Shown here: piece by piece, positions 31,185 through 43,022 of the stretch
Layout: each line of letters opens with the position of its first letter
Numbering within the stretch: position 1 is the first letter of the stretch
Source of the DNA: Siphonodentalium dalli
Taxonomy: Eukaryota; Mollusca; Scaphopoda; Gadilida; Siphonodentaliidae
Assembly (NCBI GenBank): GCA_032622095.1
Contig: CP136061.1
Span: forward strand, 46,509,797-46,573,796
Reading direction: 5' to 3'
Length of the DNA stretch: 64,000 nt
Position numbers and translations under genes: made by a program
Notes under the pieces: generated by a model
The model's input: the letters and a program-made list of their open reading frames with translations, nothing else
Told to the model about the DNA's origin: nothing
Databases searched by the model: none

Positions 31185-31385
31185 GAGAATAGGTTTTTGT
31201 ACCTTGCTCAATCGTACCGATAGAATCACGTAAATGCTGAAATTGTAAAGTTAACGTCACCGTAAATAATATGTTCTTGAAAATATAACTCAAACATACC
31301 GATAGAGTCAGGACAGGCTGAAATTGTAAACTTAAAGTCACCGGTGTAATAATATGTTCTTGAAAATATAAATAATCTGATAGCC
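31185..31385. repeat. Two ~105-bp tandem units
   Basis: CATACCGATAGAGTCA, GGCTGAAATTGTAAACTTAA, GTCACCG, TAATATGTTCTTGAAAATAT occur twice, at about 31215-31292 and 31296-31372, with moderate divergence. Confidence 0.75.
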
Positions 31386-31561
31386 TGAAAATAATGTATA
31401 ACCCATTGGGAACCCCTGGTGTAGTGACGTGAATTATGGGTAATTTTAATTGGAGCGCGCATGTCTGTTCTGTTGGAGACTTGGATTAACCGCCATCTTT
31501 TATTTTCTGGTCATCAAGTCAAAATTGTATCGTATACACAATGTGTTTGTACTGATGGATG

Positions 31562-31639
31562 TATCGCGACTCGACTCGTTTTCGTGGTCATATAGGCCCT
31601 ATATAACCTATGATAACGAAAACGAGCAGAGTCGCGATA
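31562..31639. repeat. 78-bp imperfect palindrome
   Basis: TATCGCGACTCGACTCGTTT, TCGTGGTCATATAGG (31562-31596) pairs with CCTATGATAACGAAAACGAG, CAGAGTCGCGATA (31608-31639). Confidence 0.8.
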
Positions 31640-33880
31640 TCTGATAGAATTCCAGGAATTGTACATTCACTTCCAATATTATAGATTCACTGCAATCTGC
31701 CGCGGAAATCCCAAAATTGTAGGCTACTTTCATTTCAATAGGATTTTCCACTTTCACTTTTCACTTTTACCACGCAAAGCGACCTTAGTTGACACATATA
31801 TATATGGCACACTGGCTGAGTCCATGACAAATAGTTTATGTAGAATGCTTCTTTCGTTTAATTAAAGCTCACCTCGTTAAAACGCATGTCAATCGTATTT
31901 GTTTACAAATTGCATTGGGTGCGACGATTTGCAGTAGGTCACGATTTGTGGATGTCACTTTGCGGAAGTCCCCGAATTCGCTGAGGTCCCCTAAAATGGG
32001 CGATATATATATATATTTTAATGAGGGAACGGGTGCGTATATGTCAATTGATACGTATCTTAAACAAATAACGACACGATCATCATAATAGAGGTCTGTT
32101 CTATCAATTATATATGCGCCGAGTTCACTTGGTGCAAATCAAACGGCGATAAATATTCTCGTGTGCCAGAAGGACTCCTTAAAGTTGTGAATAAGATGAA
32201 TATTTATTAGATGTTATTTAACAAGTCATTAGTTAGCGCCTATATTAGCGCTAACTAATGAATAATATTTTATATTATAATTATATTATAATTTATATTT
32301 ATGGCTAATAATATGATCTTGGTGGCGTTACCATTTCTGACTATGGGTTTCTTGTCCCACTATGCGCGACGTGAGTGGACCATGTGTAGTGCGTATCCTG
32401 ATATAGGGCTAGATGTTCTTTGTTTACACTCAAGTGCAGACAAAATATGCGTGTTTAAATAATATGTATGAACAACAAAAAAGATAAACGGCAAAAACAA
32501 AATAATGGAATAGTTGTTATGTTATTGGGTGTTCCAATTTTTCGTGTTTATATTTTCGTTTGATAAATATGACAACTTATATGTTCAGAATAAGGTAGGT
32601 TGGGTTATAGCAAATACATGTGTATGATGCGCAGAATAATTGTAATCGACGCATACATGAAATACTATCATCAGAACAAAATATATACGGAGTGGAGTGC
32701 AGTGACTACTTCAACTTTTGTTTATATTTTCAATTTGATCGCTAAATAGTTGTGATAATTTAAAAACTTACCCGACTTCGGTGCAAGTCTCAACGCGACT
32801 TCTATCATTTTCACAGCGCCGATGTCAATTCTTATATATACACATATCCATCTGGCTGTGTTTATTTTATTTCCCTTTCGTTTGAATTTGTCATCTATAC
32901 ATTTATTCGTCTAGAAATTCATATTTTGTACTCCCGTTTCTAAATAGCAATGGGCGCAAGGATATTCACCCGATGGTAAAGGGGCGAGGCAGTGTTTTTT
33001 CTTGGGTATGGTATAACTCAGATTCGAAGGTGACGCAGCCAACACGTGTACACGTGGTCGCTGTGACGTCATTGATTGTATACAAAATTCTCTCCTATTA
33101 TATTGTGATAGTGTTTGATGTGCAAATGGGTAAAACAAAATGGGATCACGAGTCTTGGTGTAATTTGTCGCTGCATCTCAGAAATGATATATAGCAACAG
33201 CTTCTGTGCAGACCAGAATATGATCTACGATAACTCATCCAGAACTGGACACGATAGCCGTAGTTTAGTATTTACTGAACAGCGTGTGGGGAATACATGC
33301 ATATGTCTTTGTTCAATCGGGACGATATAGGGACCAGGAATTATTCGCCATATTGTTTTCCGCCCGTGTTGCCTGTAAATACGAATATTGAATACAGCCC
33401 GATTGATAAATTTTACGTTTCAAACACCAATGGTACTTGCAACAGCAGCAGGTCTCCTGATCTGAATATGACCCGTTCAAATGTAACATAACGTAGACAA
33501 GTATACTTTTCCACCAAGTTGGAAACAACATTTGATATTTCTGAAGGTTATCGCGTTCATACATGTATATGCAAATAAAGCGGTCCTTCGTGGTGATCTT
33601 GTTCAACAGAAACTGCATAATTAAGTTAGACACACCGGAGGGATTCTAATTCTGGACATGACTATTCTTATGTTTATCACTGATCAGATAATTTTTTCGG
33701 AAGATGCAAAATCTGAACTGATTTTGTACGACGAGTGCTATCTATTTCTGAATCTCATCTTCTTTGCTTTATTGGACACTAGCAGGTTAGCCCGCCACCG
33801 GCGGCTTGTCCGAAACATGACATTTTTTTATATATTTTTTTTTAATTTTTAGCTCCACGCGTTTCAATAAGAAAAATTTG
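31640..33880. other. Unassigned 2.2-kb stretch
   Basis: It contains one clear hairpin at 32228-32261 (CATTAGTTAGCGC / GCGCTAACTAATG around CTATATTA) and short TATATA runs. Frames of 60-106 codons on both strands (32911-33633) overlap one another and none is recognisable. Confidence 0.4.
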
Positions 33881-33884
33881 TACC

Positions 33885-34270
33885 CGGTAGCTCCACCCGT
33901 TTCCGAGATCTGGTCTGCGCATGCGCGAAGCTGGCGTCGCACGGGCTCGGCGACCCGATAAAATTTGTACCCGGCGCAAGATACATTCACATAGCAAATT
34001 TCAAGTCGATAGCTCCACCCGTTTCCTAGTAGATCTCGTCTGCGCATGCGCTGCACGGGCGTCGCACGGGCTCGGCGACCCGATAAAATTTGTACCCGGC
34101 GCAAGATACATTCACATACCAAATTTCAAGTCGATAGCTCCACCCGTTTCCGATATTTCGTCTGCGCATGCGCTGCACGGGCGTCGCACGGGCTCGCCAA
34201 TACGACAGCGACGACCACCTGGTCAAACTACACTCACGTACCAAGTTTCGTCCCGATCGGTCGAGGTGTT
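33885..34270. repeat. GC-rich ~123-bp tandem repeat, three units
   Basis: The unit reads TAGCTCCACCCGTTTCC, GTCTGCGCATGCGC, GGCGTCGCACGGGCTCGGCG, ACCCGATAAAATTTGTACCC, GGCGCAAGATACATTCACAT, CAAATTTCAAGTCGA. The palindrome TGCGCATGCGC (an NRF-1-type core) is at 33916-33926, 34041-34051 and 34163-34173. The frames of 77-130 codons on both strands are products of the repeat. Confidence 0.85.
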
Positions 34271-35860
34271 GGTATCTGATGCAAAAGACGAAATTGTGAG
34301 TGTTGGTCAATAGTCCCCGCCGTGAACCTCATCGTAGCAAAGAGCGGACAGTCATTTAACCCCGTTGTGAACCTCAATCACCAACGCGACGTAAACATGT
34401 GTTGCGTTCTAAAAATAGGAAAGCACTTTCTCTCTGCATAATTCTGCAGATGCTAATAACGTTGCTCCCCGTAGGTAGCAATATCGTTGTTGTTGATATT
34501 TACGGCTTGGGGGCTATTTTCTTATTTAGCAAGTTTGAGCTCAATCGGTTCGAGTCTATAAAGGACACACTCATATATATGACACTTCCCGTGGGTAGCA
34601 AGTTTGAGCTCAATCGGCATTCCCTGGAATTTCCCGTAGATTGGCAGATTCCAGTAGCTTTATAACGGTATATCTGGGGAGAAATCTGATGCTATATTCG
34701 TGATTATCTGGGATGATTTCGGTATATAACTATATACTGTAAAAACAAAGCGCGCCATCCGTGCTCGCAGGGTTGGTCAGAAACAAATGTTTTTTAAATT
34801 TAATGTATGTTCCGTATATCTCTCTGCAGATGCAAATAACGTTGAATGGCAAACAGACGCTCTTTATAGAGATGCGTCAAAAACAAACGCTCATTAAATA
34901 ATCACTTGATTAACCCACGCCGTGCCTTTGCGGTGTTTTGAGATTGGAGAACGGGTGCTCTGAGCTTCTCTAAACTGCGACCACGGTCGTGTCGGTGGGA
35001 TTTGACACTCACATAGGAAGTTTGAGCTCAATCTTTACACGCGTTTTGGATTCTGTGAAGTACATACATACATATATACGAAGTCTCAAAAATATATAGG
35101 ATAGACTAGTCGATGGAAGCGGCGATGGTGATGTAGGGTCTGGAAACATTCACTCTGTGTTATCACGACCGTCTTCTGTGGGTCGAAGCTATTGTACATC
35201 AATTGTACATTGTATATATACCAGATTAATGGATGCACTGACTCAGAATCAAAATAATTGCTTCAAATGTGGTTGCTTCAGTGAGTGTGAACAAATTATC
35301 ATTTCTTATCGAAGTGGTCATGTATTTATCGGATGGAACAATGAGATGTTCCTTATCTCACATCTAGCTTTAAAATCGGTCCCACTTTTCGCCCAATAAA
35401 GTCGGATCAACCTCGTCTAGCCCAGACTTCGATCATGGTATCCACGACATATCCACCTCATATGTACCATCATATATGGTAGCACTTGGAATAACATTCA
35501 TTGAGAAAGATTGACCTTCTATTGTCGGGTTTAAGTAATTTCATATTGATTGTGTCAAAGATAACTGGCATAAATAACAATCAGACATTCAATGTTTTAC
35601 TGTTACTCGATTCTTCGTTTTAAACAATCATGTTCATCTGTAAGTACCTCGCTCAAATTTCCAACTATTTCAAGGGACACGGATTACGTGAGCACGAATG
35701 CTCATGAATGCAAGATTCGTCAATAATGGGCACCATTCTGGTAGAAATTTTAAATAGAATTTCGCATCATGATGTCCCGGAGTAACATGATACAATGAAT
35801 ATAATACTTTGGGTTGTGTGAGACATTATATGGTGGCAATGACGGTGATAAAAGTGAAAC
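34271..35860. other. Low-copy repeats with AAGTTTGAGCTCAATCGG-type core
   Basis: GTAGCAAGTTTGAGCTCAAT occurs twice (34526-34560 and 34595-34618) and a related AAGTTTGAGCTCAATC at 35019-35035. CTCTGCAGATGCTAATAACG at 34440 recurs as CTCTGCAGATGCAAATAACG at 34821. No gene recognised. Confidence 0.5.
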
Positions 35861-36540
35861 ATGACATATTTCACCATTTATTCTGACCACCGTATTGGCA
35901 GCCATCTTGGCGTTAGTAAGCCATTTTGTAATCCAAAAACGACATTGTATTATAGTACACACCAAACATCTCCGCCACGCTACATTCTGCGCTTTATGGC
36001 TTCCGAGAAGATGACAAAAATAGCTTTAGGTTATTCTTGGAGAAAAATACCTAAATTTTATCAAAATTTTGTGCCAGGAGATGCATTGTGTAATATTTTC
36101 ACTTTATTGTTCGAGTTTGTAGAACGGGATATATACCTTAAACTATAGTTTAGCAGTTCGTCAACGACCGCTGTGTTAGTTAAGCCATTTAAGCAAGTAA
36201 TCGTGCATTCTTAATTTCTTAGATATTTCCCAATTTCCACCTATATTGCGGCTGCCATATTGGCAGCCATTTTGAGTTAGTATGTCATTTTTTAATCCAA
36301 GGCGGCAAATATGTCCACCCTTACTAATTCTTTTCTTTTTTTGCCTTCCAGAAAATAAATAAATGCGTTTTATATCATTTTTTAGGAAAAATTCTTAAAT
36401 TTATTCAAATTTCGGGTCTGGGGTACATTATATATTTAATTTGTTTCTGCTTTAATGTTCGAGTTTGTAGACAGAAACTTATATATTATTACATTCTTTA
36501 GCAGATTTCAACGGCCGTTGTGTTAATTAAGGCTATTGAC
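35860..36540 (-). repeat. Dispersed repeat F, two inverted units
   Basis: TATTGGCAGCCATCTTGGCG at 35893 and TATTGGCAGCCATTTTGAG at 36260 each precede a block with AATCCAA, a C-rich ACACC/TCCACCC stretch, GCTTCCGAGAAGATGAC or CTTCCAGAAAATAAA, GGAGAAAAATACCTAAATTT, TTCGAGTTTGTAGA and TCAACGACCGCTGTGTTAGT (or CAACGGCCGTTGTGTTAATT). The order is the reverse complement of 29300-29780. Confidence 0.7.
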
Positions 36541-37400
36541 ATGCAACCGTGAGTTATGTGTGCCTTATACCAGAGCATGGCGCATCTTAAATTTAGGGAG
36601 GATGGTTGATTTTTCTGCCTCTGATAAAAAATAATGCGGCCTGCAGCGATAAGTCACATATCAAAATATAGCCAATGGGCAGTAGTTTCGCATGGTATAA
36701 AATATTGCGGCATACCCGTCTTACTTTTTGATTTAAAAGAAACGAAAGACAACGCTTTGCGTGAATCGTCATATTTGTCTCACCCAAAATATTATTTGAC
36801 GTCACATGACGTCATGCCTGCAATTCCGAGATTCAATTGTTACATGTATTAGCCTACTCTGGTTATCGCCCCACTCTCATGTATCAAAATTGGACGAATA
36901 TTTCTTCTCAAAATGTGTGAAAATACTCTGTCAATAATGTCGGCTTTATTTAAAAAAATGACCGATTTTTGCATCAGGTGCCTCAAGAAAACACCCCCAC
37001 CAACATCGGTTTGTATATTTAACAGCTTCATAGCGGATCCTCAACAACATCGCTTTGGGTCCATCAATTTATTTGTCACCTGCTTGTGCCGAATATATGC
37101 CATGTCCAAACACTTGTCACTGCCTAAAGCCTTCAGTATGCTTGTTTGTACCTCTCTACATGTCATGTTTATAAATTATTCCTATTATTTGGATATAAAT
37201 GGCGAAATAACAGGAATGTCACAAATTGGATTAAAATGACCTATTTAATTCCTATTTAAGCCAAAACAAACTTGAGTGTGATTGCAGAAGCATTCCAGCA
37301 GACGATTGCACCACTTGAATCAACAATACGCCATTTTAAATTACTAAAATTACGTCTAAACTCTCGATGTGAGTTTTGACATATCACGCGGTCACCAGCA
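36541..37400. other. Unassigned
   Basis: Frames on both strands (36593-37239) overlap and are not recognised. No repeat identified. Confidence 0.4.
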
Positions 37401-37404
37401 TCTC

Positions 37405-37480
37405 TTTGTACTAACCGCATCATAGCAAAACAGCAGGACCCACCAACATCATAGCATTTCTGCAGGGCCACTTGACCAGG
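37405..37480. repeat. AGCAGGACC-type dispersed repeat
   Basis: CATCATAGCAAAACAGCAGG, ACCCACCAACATCATAGCAT, TTCTGCAGGGCCACTTGACC is related to 41240-41310 (reverse orientation) and 41620-41690. Confidence 0.5.
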
Positions 37481-37569
37481 GGTGAATATTTACGCTAACC
37501 AAAAATGTAGGTCTCATAAATTCCCCCTCGAGGCGACACCTATGTCCATATTTGCCTGGCCTAATATAT

Positions 37570-37616
37570 CAAGTCACTATAAAAAAAAATCGGTGACTCG
37601 AAAATTAAGTGGGCCT
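37570..37616 (+). repeat. Terminus-like motif of dispersed repeat G
   Basis: CACTATAAAAAAAAATCGGT followed by GACTCGAAAATTAAGTGGGC. The same block is found reversed at 58001-58045 and, without the A-rich end, at 46403-46424 and 55110-55131 in the two long direct repeats. Confidence 0.65.
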
Positions 37617-37676
37617 GACTTAAGGGCTTTGGTTCTGGTTCAAAGGGGTGCATGTTCAAGTCTGAGTTTAGTGTAC

Positions 37677-37776
37677 CTGCCATTTGCAGAATGAGGCCCC
37701 CATAGGGTGGATTAGTGATGCTATCCCGCCTATCGAGCTAGCATCACTAAATTCACCCTCTGGGGACCTCTTTCTG
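37677..37776. repeat. Palindromic dispersed repeat H, copy 1
   Basis: CCATTTGCAGAATGAGGCCC, CCATAGGGTGGATTAGTGAT, GCTATCCC is mirrored by GCTAGCATCACTAAATTCAC, CCTCTGGGGACCTCTTTCTG, CATGGC. Related palindromes lie at 41845-41960 and 52318-52437, with partial copies at 37960-37995, 42064-42110 and 52098-52175. Confidence 0.75.
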
Positions 37777-38069
37777 CATGGCCCCATCTGCTATGGGAGA
37801 CATATAGACTCAGATTGAAGTTCCAAAATGGTGAATATTGTGATGTACACCCATTGGGAACTTCGATTATGCAATGTGTCGTCTGCCAACTAAACTAAAC
37901 TAAACTAAAAAAAGAAATAGAATCTATGTGAAGAAGTTTTTATGCGGGATTGCGTCACCAAATTCTCCCTTTTGGGACATCATTCTGCAAATGACAGGCA
38001 CACGAAACTCGGGCTTGTGCATGTGTAGTTTGAATTTTGAGGTTAGAGACCTCCACAGGCCACAGCTGG

Positions 38070-38570
38070 TCAAGTTCGAATATATAGGTTCCGTCCAATT
38101 ATATTTACATGAGTTATGGCCGCTTTTTGACTTTTCGAATTTTGCCGCGATTTCATATCATTTTGGAGGCCCCCACCCCCTCTTTTCGTACGCCGTATTC
38201 CATGCCCTGTTATGTGGTACGCCGTATTCCGTCCCTCTGTTAGGAGGTATTCGGTATTCCAAAAATACAGGTATTCGTACGCCGACCTTCCAAAAAATGG
38301 AATTTTCATATATTTTGATGTATTCCATATGGCTGTTAACTGGTATTCCGTATTCCATGCACCATCTGTGTTAAGTGGTATTCCGTATTCCATGGGGGTG
38401 GGGGAGGGGGCCTCATTTTGGTTTCCGACCGATAAATCCTGTTTGGATTATTTGATCAGAACCAGAGCTGGTGTGTTTCCCAGCTAAAAAATACATTCGA
38501 ATATGGATTCTGTCCAATTATTTTCAGATGAGTTACGGCCCGTTTTCGACTTAGAATTTGGCCGCATTTT
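38070..38570. repeat. GTATTCCGTATTCCATG minisatellite between two repeat arms
   Basis: Units of about 30-36 bases of the type GGTATTCCGTATTCCATGC plus CTGTTAAGT run from 38185 to 38398, about six units. On either side, AAGTTCGAATATATAGGTTC, CGTCCAATTA, GAGTTATGGCCGC, TTTTGACTT (38070-38160) and its repeat ATTCGAATATGGATTCTGTC, CAATTATTTT, GAGTTACGGCC (38486-38570) are direct copies. A third relative is at 43470-43530. The frames up to 148 codons here are repeat products. Confidence 0.7.
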
Positions 38571-39189
38571 GGCATATATACATTAGGAGTATATATATAT
38601 AAGATATTCTTTGTATTGAGCTCAAATTGTTGTTGCATTTTTAGGTATAGGACAATTCGAAATTGCTGAAGGGTGTGTTTTGCACGCCCTAGCGATGCTC
38701 TTGTTATATTCGGCAATGTAATGCTCGGTATAAAATGTTATTGAACATTAATATTTTTGTATCAATATACATTCCGATTCCGCGTCGCGCGCAATGCTTC
38801 GGGCCCATTGAAGCTCTCACGCAAACTCCATGCAGCGCCCTCTACGTTATCACTGCGATATATCATTGCCGGACCGATACATCTATTTGTACGTATCGTT
38901 GGAACTATATTCAGTCACATATTACCTTATTTTGACCACCAAAAGTTTGAAATAATTGTAATTCTTTCGGCATTGATAAGAACAATATCAACTGAGCCAA
39001 ACATAGACAAGAGCTATGATCATGTCAGAAATCCTTACCAAATGTCCTTGTGGCCGTGGTATCTCAGCGGAGAGATGACATTTAACACTGCCTGGAGTTC
39101 AGCTCTCACGTATACCATGCAGAGGCCGCCATGCACGAAGTCACGTAAGCCACCCAAGCAGTTCAGGCGGTACGAGTCTATATAGAAAA
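38571..39189. other. Unassigned
   Basis: Overlapping frames (38735-39185) with no recognisable product. Confidence 0.35.
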
Positions 39190-39253
39190 CTCTATAGCGT
39201 CGCCTGACCTCTCGATGATCCCTCTATAGCGTCGCCTGACCTCTCGATGATCC
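39190..39253. repeat. 32-bp exact tandem duplication
   Basis: CTCTATAGCGTCGCCTGACC, TCTCGATGATCC occurs twice head to tail. Confidence 0.9.
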
Positions 39254-39429
39254 ACACCATCTCCATAAGCTCACGCAGTCATGCAATAGGAAGCACCCTG
39301 TGCACCAAAGGCGTCACATAATTATATTCTGCCACCTGCTGTGCTGGAAAAAAACAGCATGCGTGCTACATAATGCATATTTTTTTCAAAATTGTTCTCA
39401 AAATCTTCTATATATAGGCAGGGAAATAA

Positions 39430-40500
39430 TGTGGACACTATAAGCGCACCCCATGTACCCCCTCCGGGTGGTCGTTTTGGTATATTAACCCCGTCCGTTG
39501 CGTGTAAGGGAAAATCAATTTTGAGCTATATTGCCTTGGATTAGCGCCCGAGTACCCATCCGCCAACAATAATTTCATTTGGCACATGCAACAGGCCACA
39601 TCCCTCATCAGAATCTCACCAAACTTCATACGGATCTTCGGAGTGACCTCTAGATGGGAGCCATTGATTTGCCTCCGAAAATCTTGGATATCACATTTTA
39701 ACCACATCCCTTGTCCGCTCATCACCAAACTTCACATGGATCTTTGAGGTGACCATGCACTATATATGGGAGCCATCGATTCTGCACATCCTGGAGCCCG
39801 CTTTTATCCGAACATATATTTTTTAATTTACAGGTATGTTTAGGATCCGCTCTTACCTCTATATATATATGTGACCAGCCATATCAAATCCAGTCGGAAG
39901 TCGGGATTTTTTTTACCCTGTGCCAATGCATTATCTTATATATGCGAGGCGACCTATGGCCTAACAATTTTTTACAATTTTAATAATTTTTTCTTGTATT
40001 CTTTAACAATTTGATAATTTCACCCATACAGAGCCCCAGACAAACATGAGCAGACGACACTCTTTTATATGCTTCTATATATGTGTGGGGCTCCCTGCAG
40101 GGTAATGGATGTTTTTTATTTTATGTCCTAAAAATTGTCAGAAACATTTATTTTAAAAAAATGATAAAAAATTGTTAGGCCAATGCATTCTCTTATATAT
40201 GCGAGCCGACCTATGGTCGACTCGCATATATAAGAGAATGCATTGGCACAGGGTAAAAAAAATCCCGACTTGCGACTGGATTTGATATGGCGGGTCACAT
40301 ATGGGAGCTATCGAATTTGAACGATTTTTCGCACAATCTACACGCCACATCCCTCATCCGACCGTCAATACAATTAGTTAATTGTGCTATTGTCATGGTT
40401 GGTTGGCGTCCGTCCGTCGACAATATATACACCATATATATAGGCCACATCCTTCATCCGATCATCACCAAACTTCATATCATATGGATCTTCAATATAT
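39430..40500. repeat. ~120-bp CACCAAACTTCA tandem units, interrupted by a MITE
   Basis: The phrase CCACATCCCTCATC...ATCACCAAACTTCA...GGATCTTCG...GTGACC...ATGGGAGCCAT recurs near 39596, 39703, 40345 and 40445. The MITE at 39869-40299 splits one such unit. Confidence 0.7.
39869..40299. mobile_element. MITE carrying the double-hairpin module (family C, copy 2)
   Basis: The ends TGTGACCAGCCATATCAAAT and ...GGCGGGTCACA are those of 13095-13554, with TA on both sides. The right hairpin (40181-40245) is intact. The left one has lost its right arm: after GCGAGGCGACCTATGG at 39958 the sequence jumps to CCTAACAATTTTTTAC. The interior matches copy 1 closely, including GAGCCCCAGACAAACATGAG and GGGGCTCCCTGCAGGGTAAT. 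Confidence 0.9.
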
Positions 40501-40647
40501 AATAATTCAGGCATTTACGCAGGTCTCGTGCATGATGCATTCCAATTATTAATTTCTATATAGTGTGGCATTTGTAAATTATATATTGACATGGTATCAT
40601 TCCTTGACACCATGCAGAAGCAGCAGTGAAATGTCAAGTATAGATCT

Positions 40648-40780
40648 GCCTACACTGCCAAGAAAATTTTCTTATTTGAGAAAATATGTCTTAATATAAG
40701 ATAAAATATCTTATATCAAGAAATATTTTCCTTGTTTTAAGAAAAATATTCTACACCTAGAACATGTTTTCTTGGGAGCA
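40648..40780. mobile_element. A/T-rich MITE with AAGAAAATTTTCTT repeats
   Basis: It begins CACTGCCAAGAAAATTTTCT and ends TGTTTTCTTGGGAGCAC. Internally it is made of AAGATAAAATATCTTATATC and AAGAAATATTTTC blocks that fold on one another. Confidence 0.6.
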
Positions 40781-41840
40781 CTAATTACGTGCAACGCTGC
40801 GTCTTCACGTGCATTGCGCCCACGTCTCTTCCACGGGGACGTGACTAGGGGGTGTTTCGTCGTTTTAAGTGTGTCCACCTTAAAATTGCCATCTGCACTT
40901 CCAACTTGAGTTTCAAACGTTTTGGTATGTTCATTTGCACCGGCCCTATATATAGCTTGTGTTTGAATTTCCAACTGATATATCTCAAACTGTGCAAACG
41001 GTTGGAAAATGTCAACCTCCTCGGACAGTATATATAGTATATACAATTTGCAGTAATTTCGGCCAACTTGTATTGACCCCCATAAATAATCTGTGTATCT
41101 CAAACAGTTTGGTCTCAGAGAACAGCTATATATATATTATATGTACCATAGCCCTATGTGGTGACTCAGTTGGCAAGGTGTGTGGTGCATTACGCCAACA
41201 TAAGCCGCGCCCAGCTACGGAGAAGCTGCACAGCTCTAAACCTTATATCACTCCGGTCAAGTGCATGGTCCTGCTAATGTGCTCTGGTGCTGATGGGTCC
41301 TGCTGAAATGCTATATATGTGATGTCGTTGTAGTATAGGGCAAACTGATGCAGTTAGGAAAAAGTACCGTAATTTTTTCTAAAGTTGTTATTTTCGCGGT
41401 GTTTGCTTGGCTAAACCGAGCGATTTGAGAAAAAGCCAGTGTCTGTACGAACACTCAAGAACAAATATATTTTTAAAACTACTAATAATAATAATAGCTC
41501 CGTCGGTGTTTGAATGGTAAATATGGCTTTTCCTGGAAATGTTCAAATTACCCGAACACCATGGACATGATAACGGTAGTGTTTATAACAGCAACAGTTT
41601 GCCCTATATATAACAGCATCATAGCAATTCACCGATCAGGACTCACCAGCATCACAACACATTAGCAGGACCTATATATATATTGACCGGGGTGTATATA
41701 TAGTCGCGGATTTATGATCCAGCGGATTGAGGGATCTTGTGTAACCAGATTCGTTATGGGTAAATGTAATTGCTTTCCGGGGATCGGTGATTTATACGTG
41801 CAGTTTTTCCGCCTCGTGTGGAAGTTGCACGGAACCCTTG
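40781..41840. other. Unassigned, with AGCAGGACC-type repeats
   Basis: 41240-41310 and 41620-41690 carry the AGCAGGACC/GGTCCTGC repeat also seen at 37405-37480. GACTCAGTTGGCAAGGTGTG at 41163 resembles a tRNA A-box region, but no B box follows at the right distance. No gene recognised. Confidence 0.4.
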
Positions 41841-41844
41841 AAAT

Positions 41845-42110
41845 AGTGTGTCTGTCATTTGCAGAATGAGGTGCACAGCGGGTGTATTCAGTGACGTTAT
41901 CCCACACGGTGGGATATATCGTCACCAAGTTCGCCCTCTGCGTGGAACCCCATTCCGCTTATAGGCCTCAACTGCTATGGCCTTTGGGTGGCCAAACGGA
42001 TAAGATTGCAGTTTCTCAGTTGAAGTTGGTGATATATATTCACCCATTAGTCACCTCGACGCTTTGTGGGGTAGCATAACTAAATTCACTATCTGGGGAC
42101 CTCATTCGGA
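41845..42110. repeat. Palindromic dispersed repeat H, copies 2-3
   Basis: TGTCATTTGCAGAATGAGGT ... GTGACGTTATCCCACACGGT, GGGATATATCGTCACCAAGT, TCGCCCTCTGCGTGGAACCC folds like 37677-37776. A half copy, GTAGCATAACTAAATTCACT, ATCTGGGGACCTCATTC, follows at 42071-42115. Confidence 0.7.
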
Positions 42111-42322
42111 CAGACGGATTATTTTAACGCTTGGGGCACAGACTAAATATATAGGAAGGTGCGGTTTTCGGTTTTTCAAGTATTACTTATATAGCCTACG
42201 ATGGGCCACTCTGTCGCACCGTTTATTATGTCAAGAACTCTGAAAATCATAATGAGTTCCACTTTTGCCACCCGTGTGATGACACAGACTATATAGATCA
42301 ATATAGAACGTTCGTCTTTTCT

Positions 42323-42330
<8 letters not shown>

Positions 42331-42380
<50 letters not shown>
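42331..42380. repeat. (AT)25 microsatellite
   Basis: Fifty bases of uninterrupted AT dinucleotides, about 300 bases upstream of the first globin exon. Confidence 0.98.
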
Positions 42381-42382
<2 letters not shown>

Positions 42383-42575
42383 GTGTGATGTTTGGTTTCG
42401 ATTATACTTTGGGTATATTATATATCTATCAATAAGTTATGTTGCATTTTTTATTAAGTTCACACATTGGTCGTTAACAAATGAAACTGTCGTTCGTTCG
42501 TCTTATGCTATTTCCCCCCAGCTCGATCTCTTCGTTAAGTCTCTATTGTTTGTCAAGTCAAGGCGGAGTTTATGG

Positions 42576-42586
42576 CCTTATATAGG
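42576..42586 (+). promoter_or_regulatory. TATA-box candidate for the globin
   Basis: CTTATATAGGA lies about 100 bases upstream of the ATG of exon 1a, a reasonable distance for a TATA box with a short 5' UTR. TATATA strings are very common in this window, so the call is weak. Confidence 0.3.
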
Positions 42587-42685
42587 ACGGTTATAGTCTC
42601 GTTACCCGAATAATTAAACACCACTCCGCGTCCTCGCTTACACTTCTCTCATATTTTGCTCCACGAAGTTTTGAGTCTTTTCGGG

Positions 42686-42777
42686 ATGAATCTAACAGCA
42701 TCTGACGTGCATGTTCTGCAAGGATCGTGGGCAAGGGTCTCGGATCACAATCAATGTGGACATGATTTCTTCTACAA
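42686..42777 (+). CDS. Globin candidate first exon 1a (upstream paralogous exon)
   Basis: ATG at 42686 opens a 30-codon frame plus two bases. It encodes a globin A-B helix start (SDVHVLQGSWARVSDHN, then GHDFFY) and ends at a near-perfect donor, AA|GTAAGT, in phase 2. It matches exon 1b at 18 of 31 positions by eye, with the last seven residues identical. Spliced to 48921 it would give a 146-residue globin. It may be an alternative first exon, or the orphan first exon of a former upstream globin whose other exons are gone. Confidence 0.75.
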
Positions 42778-43022
42778 GTAAGTTCATTTATAAAGGGTTG
42801 TTTATCCCCTGCGTATATGTAGCATCGCAAGTCCATTTGTGGGAGGAGTTCCGATGGCAAGCCCCGCACTTGAATCACGTAGACCACAATCAGAGACACA
42901 TATATTTGCAGTTGTATAAATTTTAAACAGCATTTTTCGAAAATCATCTATTGGATTCGTATCTTTTCATAAAATATCATTATCGTGTTCCTAATTTTGG
43001 ATATATATTGAGCACTTCAAAT

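Noticed and set aside
33921-34313. 130-codon frame and overlapping frames on both strands
   Set aside because: Product of three ~123-bp tandem units of GC-rich DNA, open in several frames on both strands.
37928-38374. 148-codon plus-strand frame
   Set aside because: It crosses repeat H, the GAATATATAGG repeat arm and the GTATTCCGTATTCC minisatellite; frames on the other strand are equally long.
42331-42380. AT microsatellite as a promoter element of the globin
   Set aside because: Simple dinucleotide run; TATATA strings are abundant throughout, so position alone is not evidence.
42591-42947. 118-codon minus-strand frame
   Set aside because: Antisense shadow of globin exon 1a and its flanks; the plus strand has the globin motif and splice donor.
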